Of a DNA stretch of 40,328 nt, positions 23,711 through 32,781 are shown piece after piece. The DNA is from Candidatus Hydrogenedentota bacterium (lineage in GTDB: Bacteria; Hydrogenedentota; Hydrogenedentia; Hydrogenedentales; SLHB01), in assembly GCA_013359265.1 (NCBI GenBank), contig JABWCD010000015.1:1-40328 (forward strand), read 5' to 3'. Below the pieces are notes generated by a model, which was not told the DNA's origin, made no database searches, and was given only the letters and a program-made list of their open reading frames with translations. Numbering within the stretch: position 1 is the stretch's first letter; each line of letters opens with the position of its first letter. The translations under genes and the position numbers were made by a program.

Positions 23711-24427
23711 TTAGTTCGGATAGATCTCGGCGAAGATTTCTGCCATCTGCTCGAGCTGCAACTGCCCGGGCGCGGTACCCTCGCCGTACGCGGCGAACGT
23801 AAACAACGATCCGAGCGCGGGAAACAACACGCGCGTCGCAACTCCGATGGGTCCCATGCCGACGACGACCACGCCTTCTTCCGCGTTATCGAGCGTGAAG
23901 CGCGTCAGCGCGCGCACGTCGTCTTGCGAATGGCACATGGCCGCGACCTTCGCGATGTCCGCGCCGGCGTCGCGCGCATCACGCGCGATGGCGTTCAGCG
24001 CATCGAGCGGCGGGGTCTTCGCGAAGTCGTGGAACGACAGGACGACGGGCTTGCCGTGCGCATGCGCGGCAGAAACAACGTCTGAAACGATGGCCTTGGA
24101 GGAGAGCTCGATGTCAACCGCATCCACGTGCGGGAGTATTCGTTTGTATAGATCGAAGCGTATCTCGTCGTTGTCGGCCCAGTTGCCGCCCTCGGCGGCG
24201 GAACGGATCGTCGCGAGAACGGGAATGCCTTTGAACTTCGCAATCTCGTCCAGCACGTGGTCCGCGCCGCGATTCGCGAATTGGTCTATCCGCAGTTCGG
24301 CGATGTGCATGCCCAGTTCGACGGCGCGTGCGATGGACGCCGGGTCGTTGCCGTCGCGAAAAGGCACGGCAATCCGCGGAGAACCGTCGAGTGCGATTTG
24401 GCCGATGTGAATCATGGTTGTACTCAT
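23711..24427 (-). CDS. aroD: Type I 3-dehydroquinate dehydratase
   Basis: AroD catalyses the third step of the shikimate pathway, dehydrating 3-dehydroquinate through a Schiff base. From the ATG at 24427 the protein has 238 residues. Catalytic residues are in place: His133 in LSFHDFAKTP and the Schiff-base lysine Lys160 in DIAKVAAM. The substrate-binding MGPIGVATRVLFPALGS and APGQL motifs close the barrel. The frame is open 64 codons further upstream, but that part is unrelated to the family. No strong ribosome binding site is visible. pheA, another aromatic pathway gene, is about 7 kb away and not in the same operon. Confidence 0.94.
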   Translation of the reverse strand: MSTTMIHIGQIALDGSPRIAVPFRDGNDPASIARAVELGMHIAELRIDQFANRGADHVLDEIAKFKGIPVLATIRSAAEGGNWADNDEIRFDLYKRILPHVDAVDIELSSKAIVSDVVSAAHAHGKPVVLSFHDFAKTPPLDALNAIARDARDAGADIAKVAAMCHSQDDVRALTRFTLDNAEEGVVVVGMGPIGVATRVLFPALGSLFTFAAYGEGTAPGQLQLEQMAEIFAEIYPN

Positions 24428-24495
24428 GGCTATGCGCAAGAGCGCATGATAGTGTAGCTGCAACGCTGTGGCGCAAATTTCGATGGCCGCGGCGT

Positions 24496-24525
24496 TTGAC
24501 TTGGGAGTTGGAAATAGGCTAAGGT
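24496..24525 (+). promoter_or_regulatory. Possible rpsD promoter
   Basis: TTGACT (24496-24501) and TAAGGT (24520-24525) with an 18-bp spacer. The -35 box is good, the -10 box weak. The leader would be about 105 nt, long enough for an S4-binding element, though no known structure was recognised. Confidence 0.4.
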
Positions 24526-24636
24526 ATTGGACTTGGCGGCCCCCGGGTTGGGTTGAACTCTTGCTTCCGCAGGGGCCGAAACACGTGAGTATTGCATAGG
24601 GCGAACACTGCCCAAACAAAGGATTTATAAAGGGTT

Positions 24637-25245
24637 ATGGCCAAGTACAGTGGTCCGAGACACAAACTATGCCGCCGGCTGGGCTCGTGCATCTGGGGCA
24701 GCCCGAAGTGCCCGTCGTTGCGCCGGCCTTTTGCGCCCGGTCAGCACGGCCAGAGCATGCGCAAGAAATCGTCCGTATACGGGCAGCAGCTCCTGGACAA
24801 GCAGAAAATCCGGATGCACTACGGCCTGCTCGAACGGCAGATGCGCCGCACCTTCGAGCGCGCGCAGCGCATGGGCGGCGTCACCGGCACAAACCTGCTG
24901 ATGCTGCTCGAGTCGCGGTTGGACTGCATCGTGTACCGGCTCGGCTTTGCGAACACGATTCCCGCCGCGCGCCAGTTGGTCGTTCACGGCCACATCCGCG
25001 TGGACGGCAAGAAGGTGGACAAGCCGTCGTTTCAGGTGAAGTCGGGCATGGCGGTTTCCGTCCGCGATACGAGCCGGAAGATTCCCGGAATCGTCGCGTG
25101 CGTCGAGAACCCGCCCACAGTCATGCCGGAATACCTCGAGCGCGCCGCCAACTCCTTCGAAGGCAAAATGACCGCGACGCCGAACGCGGAGACGATCCCG
25201 TTCAAGGCGGACACAGCGGGCGTAATCGGCTTCTACTCGCGCTAA
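24637..25245 (+). CDS. rpsD: 30S ribosomal protein S4
   Basis: S4 nucleates assembly of the 16S rRNA 5' domain. The 202-residue product begins AKYSGPRHKLCRRLG and has the family stretch KIRMHYGLLERQMRRTFERA. The S4 RNA-binding domain follows at about 95-160 (SRLDCIVYRLGFANTIPAARQLVVHGHIRVDGKKVDKPSF). A cysteine-containing segment near the N-terminus (CRRLGSCIWGSPKC) looks like the zinc-binding motif of C+ type S4 proteins. It stands alone rather than in the alpha operon, and is followed by a strong terminator hairpin. Confidence 0.98.
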   Translation: MAKYSGPRHKLCRRLGSCIWGSPKCPSLRRPFAPGQHGQSMRKKSSVYGQQLLDKQKIRMHYGLLERQMRRTFERAQRMGGVTGTNLLMLLESRLDCIVYRLGFANTIPAARQLVVHGHIRVDGKKVDKPSFQVKSGMAVSVRDTSRKIPGIVACVENPPTVMPEYLERAANSFEGKMTATPNAETIPFKADTAGVIGFYSR

Positions 25246-25268
25246 CTGAAGCGCTGGTTCTCTTCCAT

Positions 25269-25292
25269 CGGCGGGCCGGAAACGGCCCGCCG
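25269..25292 (+). terminator. Hairpin terminator after rpsD
   Basis: CGGCGGGCCG (25269-25278), GAAA tetraloop, CGGCCCGCCG (25283-25292): a perfect 10-bp stem 24 bp after the stop codon. The T-tract is poor (ATTCTGCTTCC), so termination may be partial. Confidence 0.65.
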
Positions 25293-25383
25293 ATTCTGCT
25301 TCCACGGGGTTGCGCGCGCGGGTCGCAATCTCTAGATTAGTGGGCAGGCTGTTCGATGCGGCCCTGCGAGGTCTTGGCACACA

Positions 25384-28300
25384 ATGCGAACCGGATCATT
25401 TGCGGCACTTGGAATCTCCGTGGCATTCGCCGGCGCGATGGCGGCAGCCGAGCCGGTGTCGTACGAACGGCATATCCAACCCATCCTCAGCCGCGCGTGC
25501 TTCCAATGCCATGGACCGGATGAGTCGGCGCGTAAGGCGAAGTTGCGGTTGGACGTGCGGGACGAAGCGATTGCGGCCCGGGACAACGGCGCGGCGATCG
25601 TTCCCGGAAAACCGGACGAGAGCGGGGTCATCCGCCGAATCACGAGCGCCGATCCCGAAGAACGCATGCCGCCGTCCAAGCACGGCGAGGCGCTTCCGGA
25701 CGAGCACATTGCGCTGATTCGCCAATGGATCGCGGACGGCGCGAAGTGGTCGGCGCATTGGGCGTTCGTGCCGCCGGTTCGTCCGACCGTCCCCGCGACG
25801 AACGATCTGGAGTGGCCGTCGAATCCGATCGACAACTTCATCCTCGCCCGGCTTGAAAAGGAGCGAATGCGTCCTTCGTCGGCTGCGGACCGCGAGACGT
25901 TGGTGCGCCGACTGTACCTCGACATCACGGGCCTCCCTCCCACGCTCGACGAACTTGCGCAGGCGCGGGCCGACGCGGGCGAGAACTGGTACGGCAATCT
26001 TGTCGAAAAGCTGCTGGCCTCGCCGCATTACGGCGAGAAGTGGGCGCGCCATTGGATGGACGCGGCGCAGTACGCCGACTCCGACGGTTTCGAGAAGGAC
26101 AAGCCTCGGTTCGTGTGGGCGTGGCGCGACTGGGTGATCAATGCGTTCAACGAGAATAAGCCGTACGACGAATTCGTGATCGAGCAAATCGCCGGCGACA
26201 TGCTGCCGAATGCAACGCAGGACCAGACCGTCGCGACGGGGTTCCTGCGAAATAGCATGATCAACGAGGAAGGCGGCATCGATCCCGAGCAGTTCCGCAT
26301 GGAAGCGCAGTTCAACCGGATGGACATCATCGGGCGCGCGGTGCTCGGAATAACGGTGCAATGCGGACAATGCCACTCGCACAAGTACGATCCGCTGACA
26401 CAGACCGAGTATTACCGGATGATGTCGTTCCTGAACAACGAGCACGAGGCGTGCGTGACCGTGCTGTCGCCCGGGGAACGGCAGGAGCGCGAATCGATTC
26501 TCGCGCAGGTGCGTGACATCGAGGACAGCGCGAAGGCCACGCTCCCCGATTGGCGTGAGCGCATGGCCGCGTGGGAAGCGCAGGTGAAGGCGCTGCCGCA
26601 GCCCGCGTGGGAACCCATCGCGCTCGAGTTCGACGACACAACGGCGGGCGGGCAGAAGTGCATCGAGCAGGGCGACCGTTCGTACCTCGCGCAGGGCTAC
26701 GCGCCGACGCAGTTCCAGCCCAAGATGTTCGGCAAGACGACGCTGTCGCGGATCACCGCGGTGCGGCTCGAGTTGTTGCCCGATCCCAACCTGCCGCGCG
26801 GCGGTCCGGGCCGGTCGATCTATGGTGCGGCCGCGCTGTCCGAGATGGAAGTGCGCATTGCGCCGGAAGGGACTCCCATCGCCGATTGGGACAAGTGGAC
26901 GAAGGTCGATATTGGTTCGGCAATCGCGGACGTGAACCCGCCCCAACGAATGCTCGGCACGGAATTTCCGAAACGCGACAAAGAAAACCGCATTACCGGC
27001 CCTATCGAACTCGCGATTGACGGCAAGGCAGAGACCGCGTGGACCACGGACATCGATCCGTTCCACCGCAACGAACCGCACTACGCGATCTTTACGCTCG
27101 CGAAACCGCTCGAGGTGCCGCCCGGCCACGCGATCGCGTTTCGACCGGCCCAACAGCACGGCGGATGGAACAGCGACGACAACCAGAACAACAATCTTGG
27201 CCGGTTCCGCTTTTCGGTAACCGACAGTGACGCGCTTCCGAACCAGATTCTGCCTGCGCGGGTCGAGGCCGCGTTGGCGGCGAACCATCGCAGCGGGCAG
27301 CAGGAACGGGTGTTGTTCGCGCAGTGGCGCGCGACAGCGCCGGAACTTGCGGACGCGAACGTGCGCATTCAGTCGCTGCTGCGGTCCGCGCCGGGCGGAA
27401 CGACGCAGTTGGTGTTCGGGGAGCGCGAAACGCCGCGCGCAACGCACCGGCTCGAACGCGGCGACTTCCTGAAACCCGCGGAAGCCGTCGAACCGGGCGT
27501 GCCGGCGTTTCTGAATGCGTTGCACGTGGAGGGGAAACCGGACCGGCTGGATTTTGCGAAGTGGCTCGTGGCGCGCGATTCGCCGACCGCGGCGCGATCG
27601 TTCGTGAACCGCGTATGGCAGCAGTATTTCGGTCAGGGCATCGTCGCGACGAGTTCCGATCTCGGGACGCAGGGAGACATGCCGACGCATCCCGAATTGT
27701 TGGATTGGCTGGCGGTCGAGTTTATGGAATCGGGATGGGACGTGAAGCGGCTGCATCGTTTGATCGTTTCGTCCGCAACGTATAAGCAATCGTCGAAGGT
27801 CACGCCCGGCGGCTACGAGCGCGACCCGTACAACAAGTTGCTGGCGCGCGGGGCGCGGTACCGGCTCGAAGGCGAGACGGTGCGCGATGCCGCGCTTACC
27901 GCGAGCGGCCTGTTGAACCCGAGGGTTGGCGGGCCCAGCGTGTATCCGCCCGCGCCGGAGTATCTATTTCAACCGCCGGCGAGTTATGGGCCGAAGACCT
28001 GGAACATCGATACGGGCGAGGGGCAATACCGCCGCGCGCTGTATACGTTCCGGTTCCGGAGCGTGCCGTATCCCGCGTTGCAGGTGTTCGACACGCCCGT
28101 GGGCGACGCGCCGTGCACGCGGCGCGTGCGCAGCAATACGCCGTTACAGGCGTTGACGACGCTGAACGAACCACTGTACGTCGCGTGTGCGCGGGGATTG
28201 GCGACCGAGACCTTGGCGCACGGCGGTACAACGACACAATCGCGTATCGCGTATGCGTTCCAACGGTGCGTCTCGCGGGAGCCGGGCGCGGACGAAGCCG

Positions 28301-28476
28301 CGGCGATCGAAACGTTTCTGAGCAAGCAGCAGGCGCGCATCGCCGCGGGCGAGTTGTCGCCGGGCGCGATTCTCGCTGCGGACGATGCAAACAGGGACGT
28401 CGACGCGGAACTCGCGGCGTGGACGCTTGCCGCGCGCGTGATTCTGAATTTGGACGAAGCGATTACGCGGCAGTGA
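25384..28476 (+). CDS. Planctomycete-type cytochrome c with DUF1549 and DUF1553
   Basis: A large exported protein (1030 residues) with an N-terminal signal sequence (about 1-22). A PSC1-type cytochrome domain follows (residues 27-115, heme motif C39-x2-C42-H43), then DUF1549 (about 145-360), with a second CxxCH near 326 (CGQCHSHKYDPLTQTEYY). A lectin-like or discoidin-like middle domain spans about 430-640, and DUF1553 about 715-1000 (PTAARSFVNRVWQQYFGQGIV, LGTQGDMPTHPELLDWLA, RRVRSNTPLQALTTLNEP). Such proteins are abundant in Planctomycetes and relatives and are thought to act in periplasmic or surface glycan breakdown, but activity is unproven. The DUF1501 gene follows, as is usual, and the two probably form an operon despite the repeat between them. 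Confidence 0.92.
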   Translation: MRTGSFAALGISVAFAGAMAAAEPVSYERHIQPILSRACFQCHGPDESARKAKLRLDVRDEAIAARDNGAAIVPGKPDESGVIRRITSADPEERMPPSKHGEALPDEHIALIRQWIADGAKWSAHWAFVPPVRPTVPATNDLEWPSNPIDNFILARLEKERMRPSSAADRETLVRRLYLDITGLPPTLDELAQARADAGENWYGNLVEKLLASPHYGEKWARHWMDAAQYADSDGFEKDKPRFVWAWRDWVINAFNENKPYDEFVIEQIAGDMLPNATQDQTVATGFLRNSMINEEGGIDPEQFRMEAQFNRMDIIGRAVLGITVQCGQCHSHKYDPLTQTEYYRMMSFLNNEHEACVTVLSPGERQERESILAQVRDIEDSAKATLPDWRERMAAWEAQVKALPQPAWEPIALEFDDTTAGGQKCIEQGDRSYLAQGYAPTQFQPKMFGKTTLSRITAVRLELLPDPNLPRGGPGRSIYGAAALSEMEVRIAPEGTPIADWDKWTKVDIGSAIADVNPPQRMLGTEFPKRDKENRITGPIELAIDGKAETAWTTDIDPFHRNEPHYAIFTLAKPLEVPPGHAIAFRPAQQHGGWNSDDNQNNNLGRFRFSVTDSDALPNQILPARVEAALAANHRSGQQERVLFAQWRATAPELADANVRIQSLLRSAPGGTTQLVFGERETPRATHRLERGDFLKPAEAVEPGVPAFLNALHVEGKPDRLDFAKWLVARDSPTAARSFVNRVWQQYFGQGIVATSSDLGTQGDMPTHPELLDWLAVEFMESGWDVKRLHRLIVSSATYKQSSKVTPGGYERDPYNKLLARGARYRLEGETVRDAALTASGLLNPRVGGPSVYPPAPEYLFQPPASYGPKTWNIDTGEGQYRRALYTFRFRSVPYPALQVFDTPVGDAPCTRRVRSNTPLQALTTLNEPLYVACARGLATETLAHGGTTTQSRIAYAFQRCVSREPGADEAAAIETFLSKQQARIAAGELSPGAILAADDANRDVDAELAAWTLAARVILNLDEAITRQ

Positions 28477-28486
28477 AGTAAATACG

Positions 28487-28540
28487 AAGCGGAGCTTCTC
28501 AAGATTGCGTTACCAACTGGAAAGTTGGTAACGAGTTAGA
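28487..28540 (-). repeat. Two-hairpin element between the DUF1553 and DUF1501 genes
   Basis: Reverse-oriented copy: second hairpin GAAGC-GGA-GCTTC (28487-28499), then the main stem GTTACCAACT (28509-28518), loop GGAA, AGTTGGTAAC (28523-28532). Compared with other copies, the outer pair of the small hairpin has changed from A-T to G-C. It interrupts an otherwise short 102-bp intergenic gap. Confidence 0.88.
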
Positions 28541-28578
28541 AGCGATTACGCGGCAGTAGGCCGAAAGGACACTTAGCT

Positions 28579-30003
28579 ATGCCGATGTGCAACCACAATC
28601 AATACGTGGGACAACACGGCCCGACGATCGCGCGGCGTTGGTTCCTGCAACAGTGTGGCGTGGGCCTCGGCGCGGCGGCGTTGGGACAACTGCTCGGCGG
28701 CGCTGCTTCCGCGGCGCAGACGATTCAGGCGCCGCATTTCCCGGCCCGTGCGAAGCACGTCATCTACCTGTTCATGGCGGGCGCGCCGAGCCACCTCGAA
28801 CTGCTCGACTACAAACCCGAGCTCGCGAAATTTGACGGCACACTGCCGCCCGCGGAATTGTTGAAGAACTACCGCGCCGCGTTCATCGATCCGAATTCGC
28901 GGCTGCTGGGACCGCGCTTCAATTTCGCGCAGCACGGTCAGAGCGGCGCATGGGTGTCGGAACTGCTGCCGCACCTTGCCGGCATTGTGGACGACATCAC
29001 GATCGTGAAGAGCATGACGACGGACGCGTTCAATCACGCGCCCGGCCAAGTGCTGATGAGCACGGGATCGCAGCAGTTCGGGCGGCCCAGCATGGGTTCG
29101 TGGGTGAGTTACGGGCTCGGCAGCGAAAACAAAGACTTGCCGGCGTTCATCGTGTTCAGCTCGGGATCGAAGGGCCCCAGCGGCGGATCGGCCGTGTGGA
29201 GCAGCGGCTTCCTGCCGACGGTCCACGACGGGGTGCTGTTCCGCACGACAGGCGATCCGGTGCTGTATTTATCGAATCCGCCGGGCATCGACGACGCGGC
29301 GCAGCGCGACACGCTCGATGTCGTGAGCGAATTGAACAGGAAACAACTCGAAACGATCGGCGATCCCGAGATTGCGACGCGCATTAATTCGTTCGAACTT
29401 GCGTTTCGCATGCAGGCGAGCGCGCCGGACCTGATGGACATCTCGAACGAACCGGCGCACATCCTCGAAATGTATGGCGCGAAACCGGACGAACCGTCGT
29501 TCGCGAAGAACTGTGTGCTTGCACGGCGGCTGATCGAGCGCGGGGTGCGCTTCGTGCAACTCTTCCACGAGGCATGGGACCAGCACGGTAATCTGCGCAA
29601 CGACCTCAAGAAGAACTGCAAGGACACGGACCAGGCGTGCGCGGCGCTGGTGAAAGACTTGAAGGCGCGCGGGTTACTCGATGAGACGATCGTGATCTGG
29701 GGCGGCGAATTCGGCCGCACGCCGATGGTGCAGGGCGACGGCGACGACGGGCGCGACCACCATCCGAACGCGTTTTCGATGTGGTTCGCCGGCGGCGGAT
29801 TCAAACCCGGAACGGTCTACGGGGAGAGCGACGACATGGGATTCAACGTTGCGAAAGACAGGATGCACGTGCGCGACCTGCACGCAACGTTGCTGCACCA
29901 ACTCGGGTTCGATCACGAAAAGTTTACGTACCGGTTCCAAGGGCTCGATGCGCGGCTGACCGGCGTCGAGCCCGCGCGCATCGCGCGCGAGATTATCGCC
30001 TAG
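28579..30003 (+). CDS. DUF1501 protein with Tat-like signal
   Basis: A 474-residue protein of the DUF1501 family, related to the sulfatase/alkaline-phosphatase-like fold. An N-terminal twin-arginine signal is visible (ARRWFLQQCGVGLGAAALGQLLGG, with RR at about 19-20). Family hallmarks follow: HVIYLFMAGAPSHLELLDYKP, SELLPHLAGIVDDITIVKSM, DLKARGLLDETIVIWGGEFGRTP, DGRDHHPNAFSMWFAGGG and LHATLLHQLGFDHEKFTYRFQG. It is almost always encoded beside DUF1549/DUF1553 proteins, as here, implying a joint role, perhaps removal of sulfate or other esters during glycan degradation. Its stop codon shares the palindrome CTAG with the stop codon of the convergent cyclophilin gene. Confidence 0.93.
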   Translation: MPMCNHNQYVGQHGPTIARRWFLQQCGVGLGAAALGQLLGGAASAAQTIQAPHFPARAKHVIYLFMAGAPSHLELLDYKPELAKFDGTLPPAELLKNYRAAFIDPNSRLLGPRFNFAQHGQSGAWVSELLPHLAGIVDDITIVKSMTTDAFNHAPGQVLMSTGSQQFGRPSMGSWVSYGLGSENKDLPAFIVFSSGSKGPSGGSAVWSSGFLPTVHDGVLFRTTGDPVLYLSNPPGIDDAAQRDTLDVVSELNRKQLETIGDPEIATRINSFELAFRMQASAPDLMDISNEPAHILEMYGAKPDEPSFAKNCVLARRLIERGVRFVQLFHEAWDQHGNLRNDLKKNCKDTDQACAALVKDLKARGLLDETIVIWGGEFGRTPMVQGDGDDGRDHHPNAFSMWFAGGGFKPGTVYGESDDMGFNVAKDRMHVRDLHATLLHQLGFDHEKFTYRFQGLDARLTGVEPARIAREIIA

Positions 30004-31676
30004 GGCGCGGGCGCGGCGTCGGCGGGCGGTTGCGCGATTTCCTGTGACGTCGCGGGCTGTGTCTCCTGCGCCGGCTGTTGCGCTGCTTCGGCCGGCGGCG
30101 GCGCAGTTTCCGCAGCGGTGGGCGCGGCGTCTGACGACGCGGGCGCCGTCTCGGATGGCGAGGGCGAGGTGTCCGCCGCCGGCGGTTCTTCCTTAGGCGA
30201 TTCCTCGACGATGACGGCAGTTTTGATGCCGTCAAGGTCGGGGAAGTTCGCGTTCAGATACTCGTTGCCTTCTCTGCGAACGCGCCTCTGCTCGGGGGTT
30301 TCGCCGTAGGAGGAATTGATCTTCTTGACGACGTCCATTCCCTCGACAACCCTGCCGAACGGCGTAAAGGACTGCCCATCGAGTTCCGCCGAATTATCTT
30401 TCAAATTGATGAAGATCTGGGTCGAGCGCGCATTGGTTACGTTCGCCGGTTTCGCGAACACGACTGTACCCTCGGTATTGCTGATGTTTTTCGGATCGTC
30501 GGGAATTCGGCTCACGAGCCACGAGCCGTGCAATTTGGGGTCGGCGGGCAAACCGAACTGCGCGATGAAGTTTGGCACAACGCGGAAGAATTTTGCGTCG
30601 TTGTAGAATCCATTCTTTACGAGGGTATAGAAGCGGTCCGCGCCGTTGGGCGCCCATGCGCGGTTGCACTCGACCACGATAGTGCCCATGGAGCAATCGA
30701 ACCTTACCTTGAACGCATCCGGAGCGGTCTCGGAGGCGAGCGTCTTGGCCGGGTCATCCGCCGCCTGGCGCTCCGCGCGTTTACGCGCTTCCACCGCCGC
30801 CGCGTCCTCGATCGTTTCCACGAAGACGGCCTGCTTGATCGTGTCCAGTCCGGGGAATTGTTGGTCAAGGAATACATTGCCCATTCCCATGATGCGGTCC
30901 TGGAGATTCGTTATCGCGTCGCCGTATTTGGAGTTGAACGACTTCACGGCGTCCATTCCATAGACGACCTTGCCGACGGGCGCGAACCCGCGATGGTCGA
31001 GTTGGCCCGAATTGTCGCCGAGGTTAATGAACACCTGCGTCGATCGCGTGTTCGGCATTCCGCCCGCGGCAAATGTGAACGTACCTTCGGCGTTCTTCTG
31101 CTTCACGGGATCGTCGGGGATGTTGCTGTCCATCCACTTGACCGATTCGTTTGGATCGCCGGGGATGCCGAACTGCACGACGAACCCGTCAACGACGCGG
31201 AAGACACGCATGTCGGTGAAGAACTTCTTCATGACGAGTTCGTAAAGGCGGTCCGCGCCGTTTGGCGCCCATTCGCGCGTGACCTCGACGGCGAAGGGTC
31301 CCTTGGTCGTCTTGAAGAGCACGGTGAACTTCTCGGGCGTATTCGCTGGCATGGACTCATTCGGGATCACCGTAATCACCGGTGGAAGGTCCGCGTCCTT
31401 CGCGGCGGCTGCCGGCTCCGCGGGCGCAGCTTGTTGCTCGTTGCTTTCGGCCGCGGGACGGACTGGAGGGGCCTCGGTGGGTGTCGATTCGGTTGACGGC
31501 GTATCGAGTTCGTCAGACTGCGCCGCCGTGTCGCTGTCGATCGCTTCGACGCGCTTTTGCGCTTCGGCAATTTCCGCTATGTCCGCGGCGGTCAGGCGGT
31601 TGGCCCGAAACCAATACACACCGGCGACCGCGCCAAGCCCTATCGCAACAACCAATACTACGGCCAACCTATTCAT
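30000..31676 (-). CDS. Membrane-anchored tandem cyclophilin (peptidyl-prolyl isomerase)
   Basis: A 558-residue protein with one N-terminal transmembrane or signal segment (NRLAVVLVVAIGLGAVAGVYWF). Two cyclophilin domains lie at about 115-285 and 325-490. Each retains the active-site pattern Arg-Phe-Gln (VFRVVDGFVVQFGIPGDP and FFRVVPNFIAQFGLPADP) and the NTRSTQVFINL / NARSTQIFINL strand. The linker before domain 1 and the 60-residue C-terminus are Ala/Pro/Glu-rich. It likely acts outside the inner membrane in folding exported proteins. It is the third gene of the pcrA-pheA-cyclophilin run, 34 bp after pheA and behind GAGGAGG. It lacks any space for a terminator before the convergent DUF1501 gene. 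Confidence 0.9.
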   Translation of the reverse strand: MNRLAVVLVVAIGLGAVAGVYWFRANRLTAADIAEIAEAQKRVEAIDSDTAAQSDELDTPSTESTPTEAPPVRPAAESNEQQAAPAEPAAAAKDADLPPVITVIPNESMPANTPEKFTVLFKTTKGPFAVEVTREWAPNGADRLYELVMKKFFTDMRVFRVVDGFVVQFGIPGDPNESVKWMDSNIPDDPVKQKNAEGTFTFAAGGMPNTRSTQVFINLGDNSGQLDHRGFAPVGKVVYGMDAVKSFNSKYGDAITNLQDRIMGMGNVFLDQQFPGLDTIKQAVFVETIEDAAAVEARKRAERQAADDPAKTLASETAPDAFKVRFDCSMGTIVVECNRAWAPNGADRFYTLVKNGFYNDAKFFRVVPNFIAQFGLPADPKLHGSWLVSRIPDDPKNISNTEGTVVFAKPANVTNARSTQIFINLKDNSAELDGQSFTPFGRVVEGMDVVKKINSSYGETPEQRRVRREGNEYLNANFPDLDGIKTAVIVEESPKEEPPAADTSPSPSETAPASSDAAPTAAETAPPPAEAAQQPAQETQPATSQEIAQPPADAAPAP

Positions 31677-31710
31677 GACGAACTACAGCCTCCTCGATAC
31701 GCCTTCGCAA

Positions 31711-32781
31711 CTACCCTTCCAGTTCGCCCAGGGGGAACGAACCAAGCACCCTCAATTCCTTGCACTGTTTCGCGACCTCGTCGAGCGCGCCCTTCAACGC
31801 AGGGTCCTCGCAGTGTCCCAACATGTCGATGAAGAACACGTATTCCCACGCGCGTTTGCGCGAGGGACGCGACTCGATGCGCGTCAAGTTGACGCCGGCT
31901 TTTGCCAGCGGCGTGAGCAATTCGTACAGCGCGCCGGGATGGTCCATGATCGCGCAGAGAATCGCGGTCTTGTCCTTTCCCGTTGGACGCGCCAGGTGCC
32001 GCCCGACGACAAAGAAGCGTGTGAAGTTATTCGGGCTGTCTTCGATGCCCTTCACGACGATGCCGATGTTGTACGTTTCGGCGGCGAGTTCGCTGGCGAT
32101 TGCGGCCGCGCCCGGTTCAGACGCGGCGATGCGCGCGGCTTCGGCGGTACTGGGAGTTTCGACAAGTTCGGCGTTCGGCAGGTTCGCTTTCAACCAGCCG
32201 CGGCATTGCGCAAAGGGCTGGGCCTTCGAGTACACCTTCGTGATAGCGTCGAGCGGCCCGTTGGACAACAGGTTTTGCTGAATGTGCAGCATGACTTCGT
32301 TAACGATGGTGAGGTCGGACGAGATGAAACGATCGAGCGTGTCGCTCAACCCACCGCCCATGGAGGTTTCGACGGGCACGAGCCCGTAGTCGACGCGTTT
32401 GCGCTCGACTTCCGTGAACACGTCGTCGACGGTTGCGACAGGATGATACGCGCCGTGCGAGCCGAAGACCTTCAGCGCCGCGATGTGGCTGAACGTGTCG
32501 CGCGGGCCGAGGAACGCGACGTCGACGGGCTTTTCCAGCGCGCGCACGGCGCTGATGATTTCGCGGTAGATTGCCTTGATAGCGGGATCGGGCAGCGGCC
32601 CCGGGTTCTTCTCGCGGACGGAGTCGTAGATAGACTTTTCGCGCTCGGGGACGTAGTACTGCTGGTTGTTCGATCGTTTGATTTCGGCGATCTCGATCGC
32701 GCACTTCGCGCGCGCGTTCAGGCATTCGAGTATTTTTGCGTCGAGCGCGTCGATCCGCTCCCGCAATTCTTCAAGCGTCAC
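31711..32781 (-). CDS. pheA: Chorismate mutase / prephenate dehydratase (P-protein)
   Basis: A bifunctional enzyme of phenylalanine synthesis. From GTG at 32781 it has 356 residues: chorismate mutase domain (1-90, LRERIDALDAKILECLNARAKCAIEIAEIK), prephenate dehydratase (95-270, VAFLGPRDTFSHIAALKVFG, VPVETSMGGGLSDTLD, NNFTRFFVVGR) and a C-terminal ACT domain (about 280-355) with the phenylalanine-binding ESRPSRKRAWEYVFFID motif. The GTG overlaps the pcrA stop (GTGA), so translation is coupled. The frame extends upstream inside pcrA but not in a family-like way. Feedback inhibition by phenylalanine is expected from the ACT domain. Confidence 0.96.
   Translation of the reverse strand: MTLEELRERIDALDAKILECLNARAKCAIEIAEIKRSNNQQYYVPEREKSIYDSVREKNPGPLPDPAIKAIYREIISAVRALEKPVDVAFLGPRDTFSHIAALKVFGSHGAYHPVATVDDVFTEVERKRVDYGLVPVETSMGGGLSDTLDRFISSDLTIVNEVMLHIQQNLLSNGPLDAITKVYSKAQPFAQCRGWLKANLPNAELVETPSTAEAARIAASEPGAAAIASELAAETYNIGIVVKGIEDSPNNFTRFFVVGRHLARPTGKDKTAILCAIMDHPGALYELLTPLAKAGVNLTRIESRPSRKRAWEYVFFIDMLGHCEDPALKGALDEVAKQCKELRVLGSFPLGELEG

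Noticed and set aside
25396-27789. Very long open frame antisense to the DUF1549/DUF1553 gene
   Set aside because: It mirrors a GC-rich real gene, has no recognisable domains and is rich in Arg/His/Val. The plus-strand gene has clear motifs throughout.
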